From Sternotherus odoratus (lineage: Eukaryota; Chordata; Testudines; Kinosternidae): a stretch of 64,000 nt of DNA. The translations under genes and the position numbers were made by a program. The number at the start of each line of letters is the position of its first letter. Position 1 is the first letter of the stretch. The stretch spans positions 77,323,212 to 77,387,211 of the forward strand of contig JAVMKO010000009.1 in the NCBI GenBank assembly GCA_032164245.1, in the 5' to 3' direction. The notes below the pieces were generated by a model. It made no database searches. It was not told the origin of the DNA and was given only the letters and a program-made list of their open reading frames with translations. Below are positions 46,361 through 59,609 of this stretch, in pieces.

Positions 46361-46554
46361 GTTGCAATACAACTTTCCAAGGGATAGGATTGGGAAAGGA
46401 AATTAAGGTATCCATTTCCTGCCATAATAGTTAGTGCTGGAATCAGATGTCCACGGATAGTGAATGTAGGCAGGTAGGGGACATATAGGTAGTGTAGGAC
46501 CTTATACAGCTGTATAAATCACTAAAGACTAAAGCCGGCACTATGAATTTGCCA

Positions 46555-46925
46555 CTATGTGACAGAGTGTGGACTGAAAGCTCTACCACTGTGTAGTTTT
46601 TGGCAAGTCACTTCAGGTCTCTGTGCCTCAGTTTCCCCATCTGTAAAATGAGGATACATAGTACAGTGGAGCCTCACAATACCGCGCCCTGCTATAGAGC
46701 AAATGCGCTTATAACACGGGGCGCGTGGGGCTCCCGATGGCAGCGATGCGTGGCACTTTGATGTTGTGCGACCCCACAATACCACGATCCCGCGTTTACC
46801 GTGATCGGGTATTTTTGGATCCTGATCGTCGCGGTATTGTGGGGTCCAACTGTACTTATATATGTATCTCTCAGAGGGTTTGGGGATTAGTTAGTTAATA
46901 TTTTGGAAATGAAGTATTATTTTAA
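46555..46925 (+). mobile_element. MIR-like SINE, split by a Tigger-type MITE
   Basis: The left half (46555-46663) has GTTTTTGGCAAGTCACTTCA and GCCTCAGTTTCCCCATCTGT then AAAATGAGGATA, a strong MIR signature. It resumes after the insertion as ACTTATATATGTATCTCTCA, AGGGTTTGGGGATTAGTTAG and TTAATATTTTGG. The break is exactly at a TA, so the SINE is older than the DNA element. Confidence 0.8.
46664..46852. mobile_element. Tigger/pogo-type MITE, 189 bp, TA target
   Basis: The left end CAGTGGAGCCTCACAATACC and right end (complement) CAGTTGGACCCCACAATACC are imperfect inverted termini. TA flanks at 46662-46663 and 46853-46854. GC- and CpG-rich, non-coding. It interrupts a MIR-like SINE. Confidence 0.88.
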
Positions 46926-46926
46926 T

Positions 46927-49537
46927 TCAATCTTACTGAAGGTGGTATTCTATCTTCCATATGCATTATTCCAGTAATAATCGTTGTTATAGGTTATTAA
47001 AAGCTAGAGGCACAGACCTACAGGCAAAGATGTCAAATATTAATACAACACTCCCCATGGGTCAGCAAGTACCCTCTTTTCTATGTTCACAGTTACCCAC
47101 ACCTTCCCAGGAATAACCACAATTCTTAACTGCAAATGATGACTTAGTTAATGAACCTGCACTTTGAACACACAATTCCTTCTTCACAGAATCTTGACCT
47201 CCTGTGTGATTTGAAATAATTTGTCAATGTAGAAGGGAGCGAAGATCAAGAATCGGTAAACAGTCAAAAGGTTTTCTGGTGATGAATAATAACCTTTGAA
47301 GTGGTCTACTACAATATTCCTGGAATTTCAGGAATGACCTTTGAAAAAAGCCAGACTGTGCATTTCTATGCAGTGGCAATAAAAGTCATCTAATTTGGTA
47401 CCAAGTACCACAGGATATTATTGTTTATGTATGGGCTTTATCTCATGGTTTAGGGAAAATCTGCCAAGTTCCACAAGCTATTTCCTTATTAAAGAGTATT
47501 CTGAGAAGCACAGAATTGGTGTTTAATTCTCTAACTTTGTTTCCAGGCAGATGAAAATGTCATCCTTCGAAAACATGCTTAAGTACTGAATAGATTCATT
47601 AGCCTTTTGCACTTGATGTTAATTTGATGACACACATATTTAATGGACATCAAATTATCATTGAATGAAGTATTTGACAATGGGCTCATTCATCCATTAT
47701 AGTAACTAAGAAAAGGACTTTATATTAAAATGGTTTAAAAATGCAAAGAAGCATCTCAAGGGCTGATTAATTTACATTTAAAAAAAACACTGATGATGAT
47801 ATCCATTTGTTCATGTTTTTTTATCAAAAAATAATCAAAACACATTTGTGCATTGCAGCTCCATTGGGTGGCCCTTGAAGAATCACAGTGCATAAATTAC
47901 AGAGAAGGCTTTTTCTCAGTAAACGCAGGGCCATGCAAATCATCATGCTTTCCCCTTAATCCCTAAAGCAAAGGAGAGCTAAAACACATTTTAAATGGGC
48001 AAGAATTGTTACTTTTATTTTTACTTCACTGCAATGTTATGAGCATCAATTTCTATCACTCTTCTGCTCCATGCAATGTATTTGTGTGAAAGAAGGGCAT
48101 TTGAGGCTTGTTGCTAATTGGAATTACACACATACCTGTGAGACATGAAAAGGACTAATGAAAACTGACTGCTCTAAAACAGAATGCTTGAGAGTTTAGG
48201 CACTCATTTGCTTAAACAAACTGAAGTTGTTATCCAACTGCAATTTTTGTCTGTCAGAATTCACTTGGATCATTCTTCTTATCAAGTTGACAGACCAAGT
48301 AATACCACTGTGCAATAGAAACAGTTTCATGGATTTACCGTACATGTTTATGGTTACACAGCCATGTTAACATTAATTTGTTATACCTTTAGACATAGTA
48401 TAAGTAAACCTATGCAGAGTTGATGTTTTATTAATGTAAGAAAAATTCTGGGCTTGAACAATTTGATATTTAATTGTTTGTATTCAAACATTCTATCACA
48501 CAACAGTATTAAAAGCTGTATGGTGCATTCACACAATAAATAAGGTTCACATGCACACAGTAATCTGGTTAGTAGGATGTTGTTAGTTTTTGCTACCTAT
48601 AGCTGATGATCAGGTTAATGATGAAATAACATGAAGGCACAAATGACATTAATCTGAAAAAAATTTAAAAAGCCCAAACAACAATACAATATTGGGTGAT
48701 TTAAAACCAAAAGTAAATGGTTGTATCCAGAGTCCACTGATTTTATACTGTACTAGTGCCAGAATGAGTTAAAATGGGGAAGCTCTGGAGCACCAGCAAA
48801 TTTATGCCTTTCATATTTGCTTTGAGTTGGAGCTCTCCTACTGCCCTCAAATATTTCAGAAAAAAAATACTTTAGCCATCAAAATGGCTTTGATTGTTAG
48901 GCTTCATTTGGCTGAAGTGATTGTCATTACAATTCAAATTTATATACTCACTGCATATTTTTTGGTAAAAGCATTGCTAAAAGTGTCCTGTTGCTTAATA
49001 GTATTTAAATTTGCATACTCCACCACTCTATCACATGCTGCAGCTACCTTATGACTTAGTGATCATGCAAATTGAAAATGCTTTTAATTTTGATTGTTTC
49101 AATTTGTATCTTTAAGTTTGTAGGCAATGCTGCTGTCTTCCCAGACATGAGAAATGCGTTTATCCCAGTGATCAGGAACTGAAATATGACCTGGAAATAG
49201 TTATCCTAAAATTAAAGAGCTTAACATTATCAACACAAAAGAACTAGCCTCTTTCCTTGCTTATTCAAAGAAAACAATTTCTACAATTAGAGGGACATTA
49301 CTAGTATAATCAGGAATTGAGACTTTTAGCACCTGAAGAAAAGGTGACAATACGGTTTATGTTTTGGCCAAAGGCCCATTTGAAGCAAGACGATGTCCTG
49401 CATCTTTTAGACTTGCAGGTCTTTCCATTTATAAAAACAACAACATTGCCTGTTATCTACTCTTTGTATCATATTTATAACTCTCAGTTCTCAAATAGAT
49501 GGCGCCACTGAGATCAAAACTGTGCTGTCACGGTATA
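46927..49537. other. Repeat-free AT-rich stretch; candidate conserved non-coding DNA
   Basis: 2.6 kb with no recognisable repeat, unusual for this window. It includes an octamer ATGCAAAT (47933-47940) and many homeodomain-type TAATTA/ATTAAT cores. Enhancer function is speculation without cross-species alignment. Confidence 0.3.
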
Positions 49538-50519
49538 CAGTATCTCCTCGTTTTAAATCATCCCGGTTAATGTTGTTTCATTGTTACGTTGCTAATCAAT
49601 TAGGGAACATGATCAGTTAAAGTTGTGCAATGTTCCCTTCTAATGGCGTCAGCTGCTCAGCAGGCTATCAACTGCCGGCAGTTCAATTGGTAGTGCATAT
49701 GTCCCTTCCCCCACCGCAAGGTGCTGCTTCTGCCCTCTGCCTTGGAGCTTCTCCCTGAGACTCCTGCTTTTTTTGGGGGGGGGGGTAGGATGAAGAGAGG
49801 AGCTAATGTCAGGATGTCTCCTTCCCCCCTGCTCCTGCACCCCACTTACCCCATTTTCCATAGAGCAGAGGGGACACACGAGGGAGAGCAGCTGCCTCCA
49901 CTCTTGATACCTAATTGAAATGCACATTTCTATCTCTATCTCTCTAAGTGTGTGTTTCTGCCCTCCCTCCTTTACTGTTGCATTATAGAGTGTGAGAGTT
50001 AACCCTTGAGAGCTCAGCAAATTTGATAGTTCATTTAGCACAGAGGTTCTCAAACTTTTGTATTGATGACCCCTTTCAAATAGCAAGTGTGACCCCCGCT
50101 TATAAATTAAAAGTACTTTTTAATATATTTTAAACCATTATAAATGCTGGATGAAAACGGGGTTTGGGGTGGAGGCTGATAGCTTGAGACCCCCCATGTA
50201 ATAACCTCATGACCTCCTTAGGGGTCCTGAACCCAGTTTGAGAACCCCAGATTTAGCAGTAAGGCATTCCCTGGTAAATATTCCACTCTCTGACTTCTTC
50301 ACCTCAACCAAGCTTCATGATCATCATCACTGTGTGCCAGTATTAAACTGTTTGTTTAAAACTTAAACTTTTTCACTGTCTGGTGAAAAAGATTTCCCTG
50401 CAACCTAACCCTCCCTATTTACATTAATTCTTATGGGGAAATTGGATTAGTTTAACATCGTTTAGCTTACAGTCGCATTTTCCAGGATCATAACTACAAT
50501 GTTAAGTGAGGAGTTCTCG
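49538..50519 (-). mobile_element. Tigger/pogo-type element, about 980 bp including a nested hAT
   Basis: The left end CAGTATCTCCTCGTTTTAAA and right end (complement) CGAGAACTCCTCACTTAACA are diverged termini around a shared CTCCTC core. TA flanks at 49536-49537 and 50520-50521. The interior GGGAACATGATCAGTTAAAG, CAATGTTCCCTTCTAATGGC and GGGAAATTGGATTAGTTTAA follow a turtle Tigger family. The end at 7998-8182 is from the same family. There is no transposase, and the 145-codon frame is an artefact. A hAT copy is inserted at 50041-50250. Confidence 0.8.
50041..50250 (+). mobile_element. Non-autonomous hAT, 210 bp, perfect 8-bp target duplication
   Basis: Begins CAGAGGTTCTCAAACTTTTG and ends CAGTTTGAGAACCCCAG. 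ATTTAGCA occurs exactly at 50033-50040 and 50251-50258. It sits inside the Tigger-type element, so it is the younger insertion. Confidence 0.93.
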
Positions 50520-50521
50520 TA

Positions 50522-53021
50522 TAAAGGAAAGGAATACTGGGACTTTTCTCATCTGTACATACATTAGCTAGGGGCTGTGTTACACAACAGGTACATATGA
50601 ATTAACTTTCACTATATCTTTTTCCATATTTTGGGGTGATGTGTATTGCATTTGGAGAAATAGTATGTCAATTACCATATGAGTAACTAGACAAACTGCT
50701 CTGTAGTGGGTAGAAGTTGTTTAGAGCTTGGCTGTCACAGTGTAATCAGGGCTTTAAAACCTTTACCATTGCTAAAATGGATTAAGGCTTGTTTCTGTCA
50801 CTGGCAGTTATATTCCTGCAGACATTAAGACATGCTCAGCTCTTCCGATAACAGACAGTGGATATGTGTATGCACAAGCCTGTGTGTTCCACGTGTGCTG
50901 AACACGGCTAATGCACACAGGTGCAAGACATTGGAGCAATGCAGAGACCACATGCTGGAAAGTATAAAGTGTAAAAGAACGAAACAACGATAGACAGATC
51001 GATCTATCCTATGAGCCTACAAAAACAAGTCAATCTGCAAGACTATGAAGTGCAAGTTTGACATGGATGAATACAGGCCTTATTGAATCTTTGTTTAATA
51101 ATGTTTGTAGTTACAAACTTTAACCATCCTCTTGAATCTTTTTTAAATCAAATTATTTCCATTTATTAAATGCACATTTGAGCACCTTGGTTTAAAGTAT
51201 TAACAACATTTGACTGAAAAGAGAACTACATAAAAGGTCAAAGCACAAGAAAGAGGAATGAAGAGTTATGTCTTCTGATGAGACAGGTTTTAGATATGAC
51301 CAAATCTTGTCTTGGGGTGTACAGCAGGGGCTCCTATTGAAGCCGTTGGCATCACAATCTGGTTTCAGTAGTGTAAATAAACAGAGAGATTTGACTCTTA
51401 CTCCAAATTCCTGTGCCCAGTGCTCATCCAGAATAAAGTGTCTAGATCTTGGGAAACTCCCCAGTTCCAAGCTGGAGAAGAATCCTTCTCACTAGGTGGT
51501 GAAGCAGAAACAGAGCCTTGTTCCTCCAGCCCTAATACCTCACCTCAATGCAGGAAGGACAGTAGCGCCTATAGCCATGTCCCCTCCCCCAACAGCTTTA
51601 GCATGCCTTTTTGCCAAGAGCCAAGCTTTGGGCAAGTTCTTTCTGCAGTTGAAGGTTTAACAGAACCACAGAAGTTCCACTATGTCAGGAGCCCTCTGCA
51701 TCTACGATTTGGGCCTTGGAGTCTGATCCTTCAAGGTGCTAAAAGCCTACCAAGAGATGCTCAGTACCTTGCAGACTCAGGCTCATTGTGTCTGTTTTGG
51801 GATTACAGGGAAACGAGAAATGCCAATAACTTCAAAATAAAGAAAGAACAAATGCTTTCTGGAGGAAAAAAACAACCACCCCACACATTCTTTTCTACAC
51901 TAAGGTTATTTTTTCCCCTCTAAATTGAATATTTACTTTTTAGGTGTTTTTCCTTATTGATACTGAGTCACATGCTACCATGAAGTCAAATCAAGTTCAG
52001 TGGGATTTTTAAAATAAACTAGGCAATGCATATCCCAGCTCCCAAGGAAAATTCCACAATAAAACTGTGGAACACCCATGTAACACTTTCCCCCCCACTG
52101 TAAACAGAGGCCTGTGGTTAAAGTCTGAGCTCCCATGGTTTTGATGCACACAAGTATGCATTACACATACTGTCTCAGCAGGCACTCATTATGCAGTCAC
52201 ACCATAGAAAAAAATAAATGCTTCACTGAACAAAGGAAGGGAGAGATTTTTCACTAGCTCTATGGAAAGGCATTAACAATTTAGACTAGAAAAGAGGAAT
52301 TTGGATTATTGCATTCCCCGTTTTAGCTCTGATTTGGGAATATTTACTGATAAGCTAAAATAGTGTTTTAGGTGAAAAAACACTCAGCGGAAGTTTTAAA
52401 CTTCATGAATTACTAGCCACTGACACAGGTGTTTAAAATAAGTAGGTAATGAAAAACCTGAGTAAATTATTAATTCAAGTTAAGCCACAAATAATAACCT
52501 ATCCTTTAATATTTCAGTGGTAAAATGATAAATGTTCAGTTATTCCAGACGGTTACTAAAAGCCAGAGTTGATCCAGGAGACATGGTCTGGTGCTTTGCA
52601 ATATGTTGAACCATGCGGTGATGTAAATTAACCCATTGCTTTAAAAATATTGAACACAAAGAGATGTTACTTCACTGTGAACATTATTATTCAAGAAATA
52701 ATATACATCTCCTGGGTTCCATCCTCCATCCATTTTCCAAAGCAAACCATACACACCTTGCATCAGTAATCAACACCATGCTCCAGCCCCATCAGAGAGC
52801 ACAGTGCAGCTACCGGCTGTGTTCCATATTGTTGTATTCTGCCTTTAAAGTCATTTTATATGTCTCCTTCACCCTCTTATCTTTGACACCCATAACTGGA
52901 AATCTTTACATAAGATGTGGGTAACTGGCAAGATGTGGTCACTATGCTACGTGAAAATTCTTACCTATTTAGTGTCACCATATCAACAAGTCTGAAGAAG
53001 ACAGAAATAGATGGACTAGAC
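50522..53021. other. Unannotated AT-rich stretch
   Basis: A 167-codon frame at 51420-51923 is the longest non-repeat frame in the window. It has no recognisable domain, no signal peptide, and Ser/Pro-rich composition typical of chance frames. No splice evidence is visible, so it is not called as a gene. Confidence 0.4.
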
Positions 53022-53707
53022 CAGGGGCGGGAAAACTACAGCCGGCGGGGCATATCCAGCCCGCGGGATCCTCCTGCCGGGCCCCTGAGCTCCCGGCTGG
53101 GGAGACTACCCCTGTCCCCTCCCCCCCCCCAAACCAAGCCACCGGTGCAATGCTCTGGGCAGCGGGGCTGCGAGCTCCCAGGGCAACATGGCTGCAGAGC
53201 TGCGACCTGACAGCTCTGTGCTGTGTGGCTACATGTCCTGGTGCAACCACGCTCAGAGCATGGGGAAGGGGGGGGGGCGGGGTTGAATGGGGGCAGAGAT
53301 TCCCAAGGGGCAGTCAGGAATGAGAGGAGGGGTTGGATGGGGTGGCAGGGGGCAGTCAGCAGTGGGAATTCCAGGGGTGGTCAGGGGACAGGGAGAAAGG
53401 GTAGTTGGATGGGTCAGGGGCCCAGTGGGGCCATCAGGAAGGAGTGAAGTTGGATGGGTGGTGGGGGCTAGTTAGGGGCGGGGATCCAGGGGAAGTCAGG
53501 GGACAGAAAGTGTGTGTGTGTGTGGGGGGGTGGATGGGGCAGGAGTCCTGGAGAGGCTATCAGGGGGTGAGATGCAGGGGGGTTGGATAGGGGCAGCAGC
53601 TGTGCCATGCCTGGCTGCTTGGGGAGGCACAGCCTCCCCTAACCAGCCCTCCATTCAATTTTGGAAACCCAATGCGGCCCTCAGGCCAAAAAGTTTGCCC
53701 ACCCCTG
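53022..53707 (-). mobile_element. GC-rich non-autonomous hAT element, 686 bp
   Basis: The left end CAGGGGCGGGAAAACTACAG and right end AAAGTTTGCCCACCCCTG are the inverted termini of a common turtle hAT family (read on the minus strand: CAGGGGTGGGCAAACTTTTT). The body reads GCCCTCAGGCCAAAAAG and GGGAGGCACAGCCTCCCCTA next to one end, and a G-rich diverged tandem part at 53265-53590 (GGTTGGATGGG, GGGGCAGTCAGG repeats). The flanking octamers match poorly (4 of 8), so the duplication is not demonstrable. The open frames within are artefacts. Confidence 0.8.
53511..53524 (+). repeat. (TG)n microsatellite inside the hAT
   Basis: Seven TG units followed by a G run. Confidence 0.9.
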
Positions 53708-56700
53708 GCAAATACAGCGGGCATTTAACAATAGGTGACATGCAGCTTTGGACATTGGAACTGCATTTCTGGAAGAGCAAAAATTGTCCAGGACACCTGG
53801 ATTATAATATCTACTCTTTACAAATTAGCCATGGAATCTTCTGCTTTCATCTCAACAGCCACTAGAGACTCAGATAATTATCTCATAAAAAGTATGGCAG
53901 GAGGCACTGCACAGCACTGTCATCAGTGGGAAGAACAAGTCCTGATGTGGGATTGGAACCCATGAACTTCTGAAAGAGGTGTGGAGTGCTGCCTTCTGAG
54001 GCATAATGTCACTAAGTTTCCTTTCCCTCCCCTCTGTATCTAGCGACTAAAAACAGGTGCCAAGTCAGCTCTGCTTCTTCACTCTTGTGAGTGAAAAAAT
54101 ATTGACAAGTTGTCCATTGAAGCATTTTAAATAATATTGCTCTTTTTTAGGGCATCATTTATTCCAATCCTGTTTTAAATCACAATCTTTTTCATTGCCT
54201 CAGTTGCACTGCCTTGTCTGATAATATTTATCTTGCATATTTTACTCATAAATCTATTTAATATCTGTAATGTAATTTTAAACCTCTATGCACTGTCAAA
54301 TAGGAAGAAGATAATGAAATTACTAGTGTGTTGCAAAGTGATTAAATTTACACAATGCGTGTGGCTTTGATTAAATGCCGGAAATGGAGGGGAACCTGTA
54401 ATAATACAAAATCCTCTAAGTTATACTGTACTTTTCATCGGTTATGTACATTATACTCAGAATTACAGTTTATCTTAGCAACAGTTCTATTTTCTCCCAT
54501 CGAAAACATGGACCAGGTAGACAGCAAATACTTTATTCTGCGAATCTTTCCAGTATTATCTCATGACACTGACTTTCAGAATAAATTTGATAGCAGATTT
54601 CTAGAACTCACAAGACCTGATCCGTGGCCACACATTTTTTGTAGTTGTTGTCTAGCATTCTGTTAAGCACAATGTTTTCCAAGAGTTTCCATTTACAAAT
54701 GATAGAAAATACTTCAAAGCCCTCAAATTACTGTGTGTGGGGGGGGGAATCTCAAAAGAAAATAAATAAACAAACACTCCCTCACACACACACATGCAGT
54801 GAGAATAGCAAATTCAGCACTAATTTACAGAATACTTTTAATATGATGAAATCAGGGCAACGACATTTTTGGGGTCAAAATATCAAACAGAATTTAATCC
54901 CAATTTTTACTTATTTTACCTGCATGAAGTAATCCTATCTCATAAATTAGACCGTATGCAAGTACTGTACCTCTAAAGAATTATGTTAATTTCCTCCCTG
55001 TTTTATTTCTATTCCATTACCAAACAAAACATGAAGCCTTTAAAATAAAAGATTATGTATTTTCTAGTAAAAAATATACATTTTAGTGCTAAAATTACAC
55101 ATTGAACAGCTGTTTGTCATATTAAGCATCTGAAATATATTTGGATTAATTAGACATGTTTTATCCATGTTTGTTTAAATATTTCACACAAGTAGTTCAA
55201 AACTACTTAAAAAGTTAACTGCTTAAAAAGTATTCATAAATCCATTCTTACCACTTTGAAATGAAACTGGAAGAGAAAGGAACGTAGCATCAGCATATTA
55301 TTCATTGAGACTAGGCTGCTTTATTCACTGTGAAAGTAGTAATTTCCCTGCCATGTTTGAAGAACAGGTCTTCATTATATGCCCTCCTATCAATACACAG
55401 CCTACATACCGCATGATGTCTTGGATAGATTCCCATCAAAACAAACTCAGTTAATGCTCTACAGGTTTTTCAAGGTAACATCACATCTATTCCTCAATTT
55501 GAGAGGTCCTACTGTTCAGCTTCATATATTCAACAATTTACTGTGGGTCATTTACAAAGATCAAAGATAGTTGAACCATGCCAACAACCAGTGCATTTTA
55601 CATTAACTGAAATCCGGAATCTGGCATAAGTGCATTATTAGTTAGCTGTAAGTTAAACTATTATTAGTGCTAAGACAACATAAAATTTTAAGCATTTCTC
55701 TGTCCATCCAAATATACACAAAAGCAGTAACTCTATCTACTTGCAACTAAAGCCACATAGGTCTCTTTTTTAAAGAACTTTGGGTGACAATACAACATTT
55801 TACAAATGCACAGACACAAGAAGGTTAACCAAGTTGTCTTTTCCAGCACAAATCAAGTACTATAAGAGAACTGGTCACAGCTCAATCTCTCATAAACCCA
55901 CATGACAGACATAATGGGAAAATGCAAAACAGAATAATAAGAAGAAATATTGGAGCTTTATAGGACACTGAAGATATTTTTCAGAAGTTTTAAAATCAGT
56001 TTTGTCCTTTGGGATCTTTATAACAACCCTCTGGAATCCTGAAGGTAAACTGTGTGTGAGCTGAACATTTTCCCTCAAAGAATAGCTTGAGTGAGGAAAG
56101 GAGAGAGCATGAGTAGGGAGGAGAGAGAAGATTGGGGGAGACTTGGCAAGAGGATTTTAGGGATATTTGGGGTAGAGAGAGGAAGGAGATAATGAAGGAA
56201 GGGGAAGACTCCCTATCAGGCAAAAGGGGAAATTCCCTTCTGATTGGCTCCCTGTCCAGTTCTCCTGCCTTCGGGAGAAGTGCAGCCAATTAAAGCTCTC
56301 TGCAGGTGCTGAGGAGCTTCCAGATCTCTCACCTTGTGGAACAGTCAGTACTTTACACTTCTCTGCTCCAGAAGCTCTGTCAGCCCTTTGATCAGAGAGC
56401 CTGTTGCCTAGAAGGGGGTTAAGATGCTCACAGTGGCAGCTCTTTATTGGCTTTGAGGTAGGATTGAAGAACTTCTAGTTATGGGGGAAGTAAATGAAGA
56501 CCTCCTGATGGCAGCTCCATACAGGTCTGAAAACACACAGTCTAACTCTAAGAGTGTGGTCTTCACTATCTTTCAGGTCAGCAAGTGGACAATACAATTA
56601 GTACCAAAAAATGCAATACAAGTTTAGGAACAATTAACTAAAATAGGTAAAAATGATTAAAAGAGAAGCATCATGCAGAATTCTGAACAGGAAAAGGGAT

Positions 56701-59093
56701 TTAAAGGCTATTGTGGAAAAATCCTTGAAATCATTAGCCTAGCATATGGCTGCATTTCAAAAAGCAAACAGGATACTGAGCTGCATCAACATGGGGTAAC
56801 AATACAAATCAAATCAAATGATAATTTAATTGCAAAGAGGAATTATTAACTTGAATTCTGTTTAGTGTAATGGATTAAGTAATAGTCACCTTATCACAGC
56901 AAATATATCCTTGGCCTCCAGAGAGAATGCTACCATAAAACAGGTGAACGTTAGGCACGATTCTGTGGTCTAATATTATTTTAAAGCAAAGGCTAAGAGA
57001 TTGATTGTCTTGTTAGTGGAGAAGATACATCTTTAAGATCTATTATTTAAAATATTCAAAAGTGTGAAGAGGATGCATTAAGTTATTTCCAAACCTGGAT
57101 GCCTAAAATTAGGCTGTTAAATATTCTTCATCTGTCAGTTTGACTATGGAAATACTGACAGTGTTTTCAGATCTCCTGCACTGATTCAAAACAGTGCACC
57201 TTCATATAAAGATATGGAATCTTGGATTTCCCCTTTCTTTTTATCAACGCCACCTTTTCCCTCCAGCTTGCCTCCCACTTCCTTCCTTTTCCAAACAACC
57301 AGTTTCACAAGCCTCATTCCTGGCCAAGGCAACAGGAAATAGAGCTTCCTCTATGACCCATACAACTCTGTGTATTAGCCTTGCTGCCTGACCTACGTGA
57401 AATTTAGGGTGCTACCTCCAGAGATCTTACTCTTTACTGGACCCAAATACCAGGCACATGACAAACATTTTTTCAGCTCTCCCATGTGCTGACATTTCTG
57501 TTTGGTTTAGTATTATAATTCTTTTATGCTAACTCATGCTCTTCCAATAGTAATAGCAGTAAATGGATTATCTCTGAGGGTCCGAAACTGAAAGAACTGA
57601 GTGATAGGGATGCTAAGCACCTTTGAGGATATGCACTGCACCTGCAGGATCAGGCCCCAAGTTTACAATTTCTGTTACCATTAGGAAGTTCAGACTCTCA
57701 GGGCCACAGAGGTAAACTAAAAACCCATAACTAGATCCTCAACTGCATCACCAGAGATCCACTTGGAACAGCTGAGGAGGTAGTGAGAAGGGGCAGAGGA
57801 AGATCTCTCTAAGTCATTTTTGCATTCCCCTAATCCCCAAGCTTGTCAGGTCCTGGTTTGACCCCAAAGGCAACTTAAGTCAGCCTCAGTCTGCTTTAAA
57901 TTCTGACACTTGCAACAACTACAAAAGGGCTTGTGCCACATGGAATTTATAAGCCTGCACCTCTTCTCAGGCCACATTCCCATCCTGGCCCTATGCCGAT
58001 ACACCCCATAGGTAGGGTCCACAAGGAGCAAGAGTACGTAATGGAGAATCCCAAGAAGAACTAAAGATGACTTCAGACCTGAAGCCAAAAGAGGATGATT
58101 AAAGAGAGACCTTTCCTAAAATGATTGAACTTATTTATTTTAATCTTAAACTACAAGATGGAGCAATTTGTGATCGCAATCTGAAAGGGGTTGGAATAGA
58201 GAAAATTCTGAGGGATATCCTGTTTTTATTTGGGGGATAACTAGAATAAAAAGTGATGAGAGGGACGAGGTAGGTGATAATAGCTTTCATTGTAATATTG
58301 TATACAATCAGCTGATTCAATTACTTATTTCATCAAGCTAGCTTGATGGCTTTGTTTTCTTTTTATGTAGATGATCCTTCATGGTCTCTGCCTGACAACC
58401 AGGCTGGTCAGACAATTAAATATACACTCCAAGGTCTAAGCCAAACTGGGCTCATGAACTGCTTGCCAAACACATTTTTAAGAACATAATTCTAGCATGT
58501 ATCCATAACTTCTTGTATGCACCTTACAGACATCTTGCAAGATTAATCTTCAGTAAATTATCCAGTTTTCTAATTATATATTATATGCCTCCTTTTGTGT
58601 ATATTTCATGAGAACAGTGTGTTAGGTGTACTGAGTATGACAGGCCTGACGTGAGTTGCTGACACGGCATAGTGACCCACTCCTGACACAGTAGAATTAG
58701 CCACTGGCTGCTCTGCAGGTATCATTCAACGTTTCCCTGAACCCATAAACGAAGGAGCCCCTTTCCCACTCCTTAACATCTATACTTCACCAGCGGTTGT
58801 GTCACAGACATCTGGATCATCCAGGTCAATAAACAGTTCAGTCACCCCCACAGCCATGAAACCAGATCTCAAAACCACCCCAAGTCTGACCTGCTCCCAC
58901 AGAATTCTGGCCCAAAGCTTCCTTTAGCTGTGCAAGTGTCTCTCTAAGCTTGGCAGTTTTTGGGCCACAATACCTTCCAGCTATGCCTCAGTCTCTCTGC
59001 TTTCAGGGGGTGCTGTTCCCAGCTATTTATCTAGCTATGCTAGGGTCCCACCACTCCTAGCAGATCTTGGGACATCACACTTTTTTAGCTGTG

Positions 59094-59094
<1 letters not shown>
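53708..59094. other. Long unannotated AT-rich stretch
   Basis: 5.4 kb with no recognisable repeat ends, RNA genes or protein families, apart from a short (CA)n at 54782-54794. At 56240-56450, ATTGG/CCAAT cores occur three times next to a GC-richer patch, but this is too weak to call a promoter. Confidence 0.4.

Positions 59095-59163
<69 letters not shown>
59095..59163 (+). repeat. (CA)n microsatellite, about 34 units
   Basis: An uninterrupted CA run of about 69 bases, likely length-polymorphic. Confidence 0.98.
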
Positions 59164-59165
<2 letters not shown>

Positions 59166-59609
59166 AACACTAATTCAATTTCCTGGAGAGGGTTTACCCC
59201 TCAACCACCGAGTCTGGCTTTGGCAGATTTGTGCCTGAGTCTGCCAAAATAACTTTTAGTGTGTGTCCATAATGACTCAGGCTACAGACAGAGTGAGAGG
59301 TTCCATCATACCCACATCTGGTTGTTTGATAGCCTCTGATCAGGCACACCATTATTTCCTTTCTCCTAGGTCCCATGGGCATGATTTGCTTCTCCTCTTC
59401 TATTCTAATGGCCTGCGTTTATCCTGGCCAGCAAGCTTCTATTGCTTCTGCTCTGCCTCCTCACTCTGACATCTGGCCTCCAGTTCGATCCCTCTCTTCT
59501 CCATTAGCAGCCTTTCCACTACAGCATCTACAATTCTGGACCTCTCGCCATTTTGCTGCCTCTGCTGGATAGTTGGAGGAACACTCTTCTTGGTTTCCTG
59601 CATCACCTC
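59164..59609. other. Unannotated stretch
   Basis: Short frames on both strands with no family resemblance. Confidence 0.4.

Noticed and set aside
49649..50086. 145-codon minus-strand frame
   Set aside because: Runs across the boundary between a Tigger-type element and a nested hAT element, so it cannot be an ancestral protein.
51420..51923. 167-codon frame in apparently unique sequence
   Set aside because: No recognisable family or domain, no hydrophobic core or repeats, and no supporting promoter or splice pattern. A chance frame is likely, though transcript data could overturn this.
56180..56460. Possible promoter with three CCAAT/ATTGG cores
   Set aside because: The motifs are short and expected by chance. 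There is no CpG island, TATA element or downstream exon.
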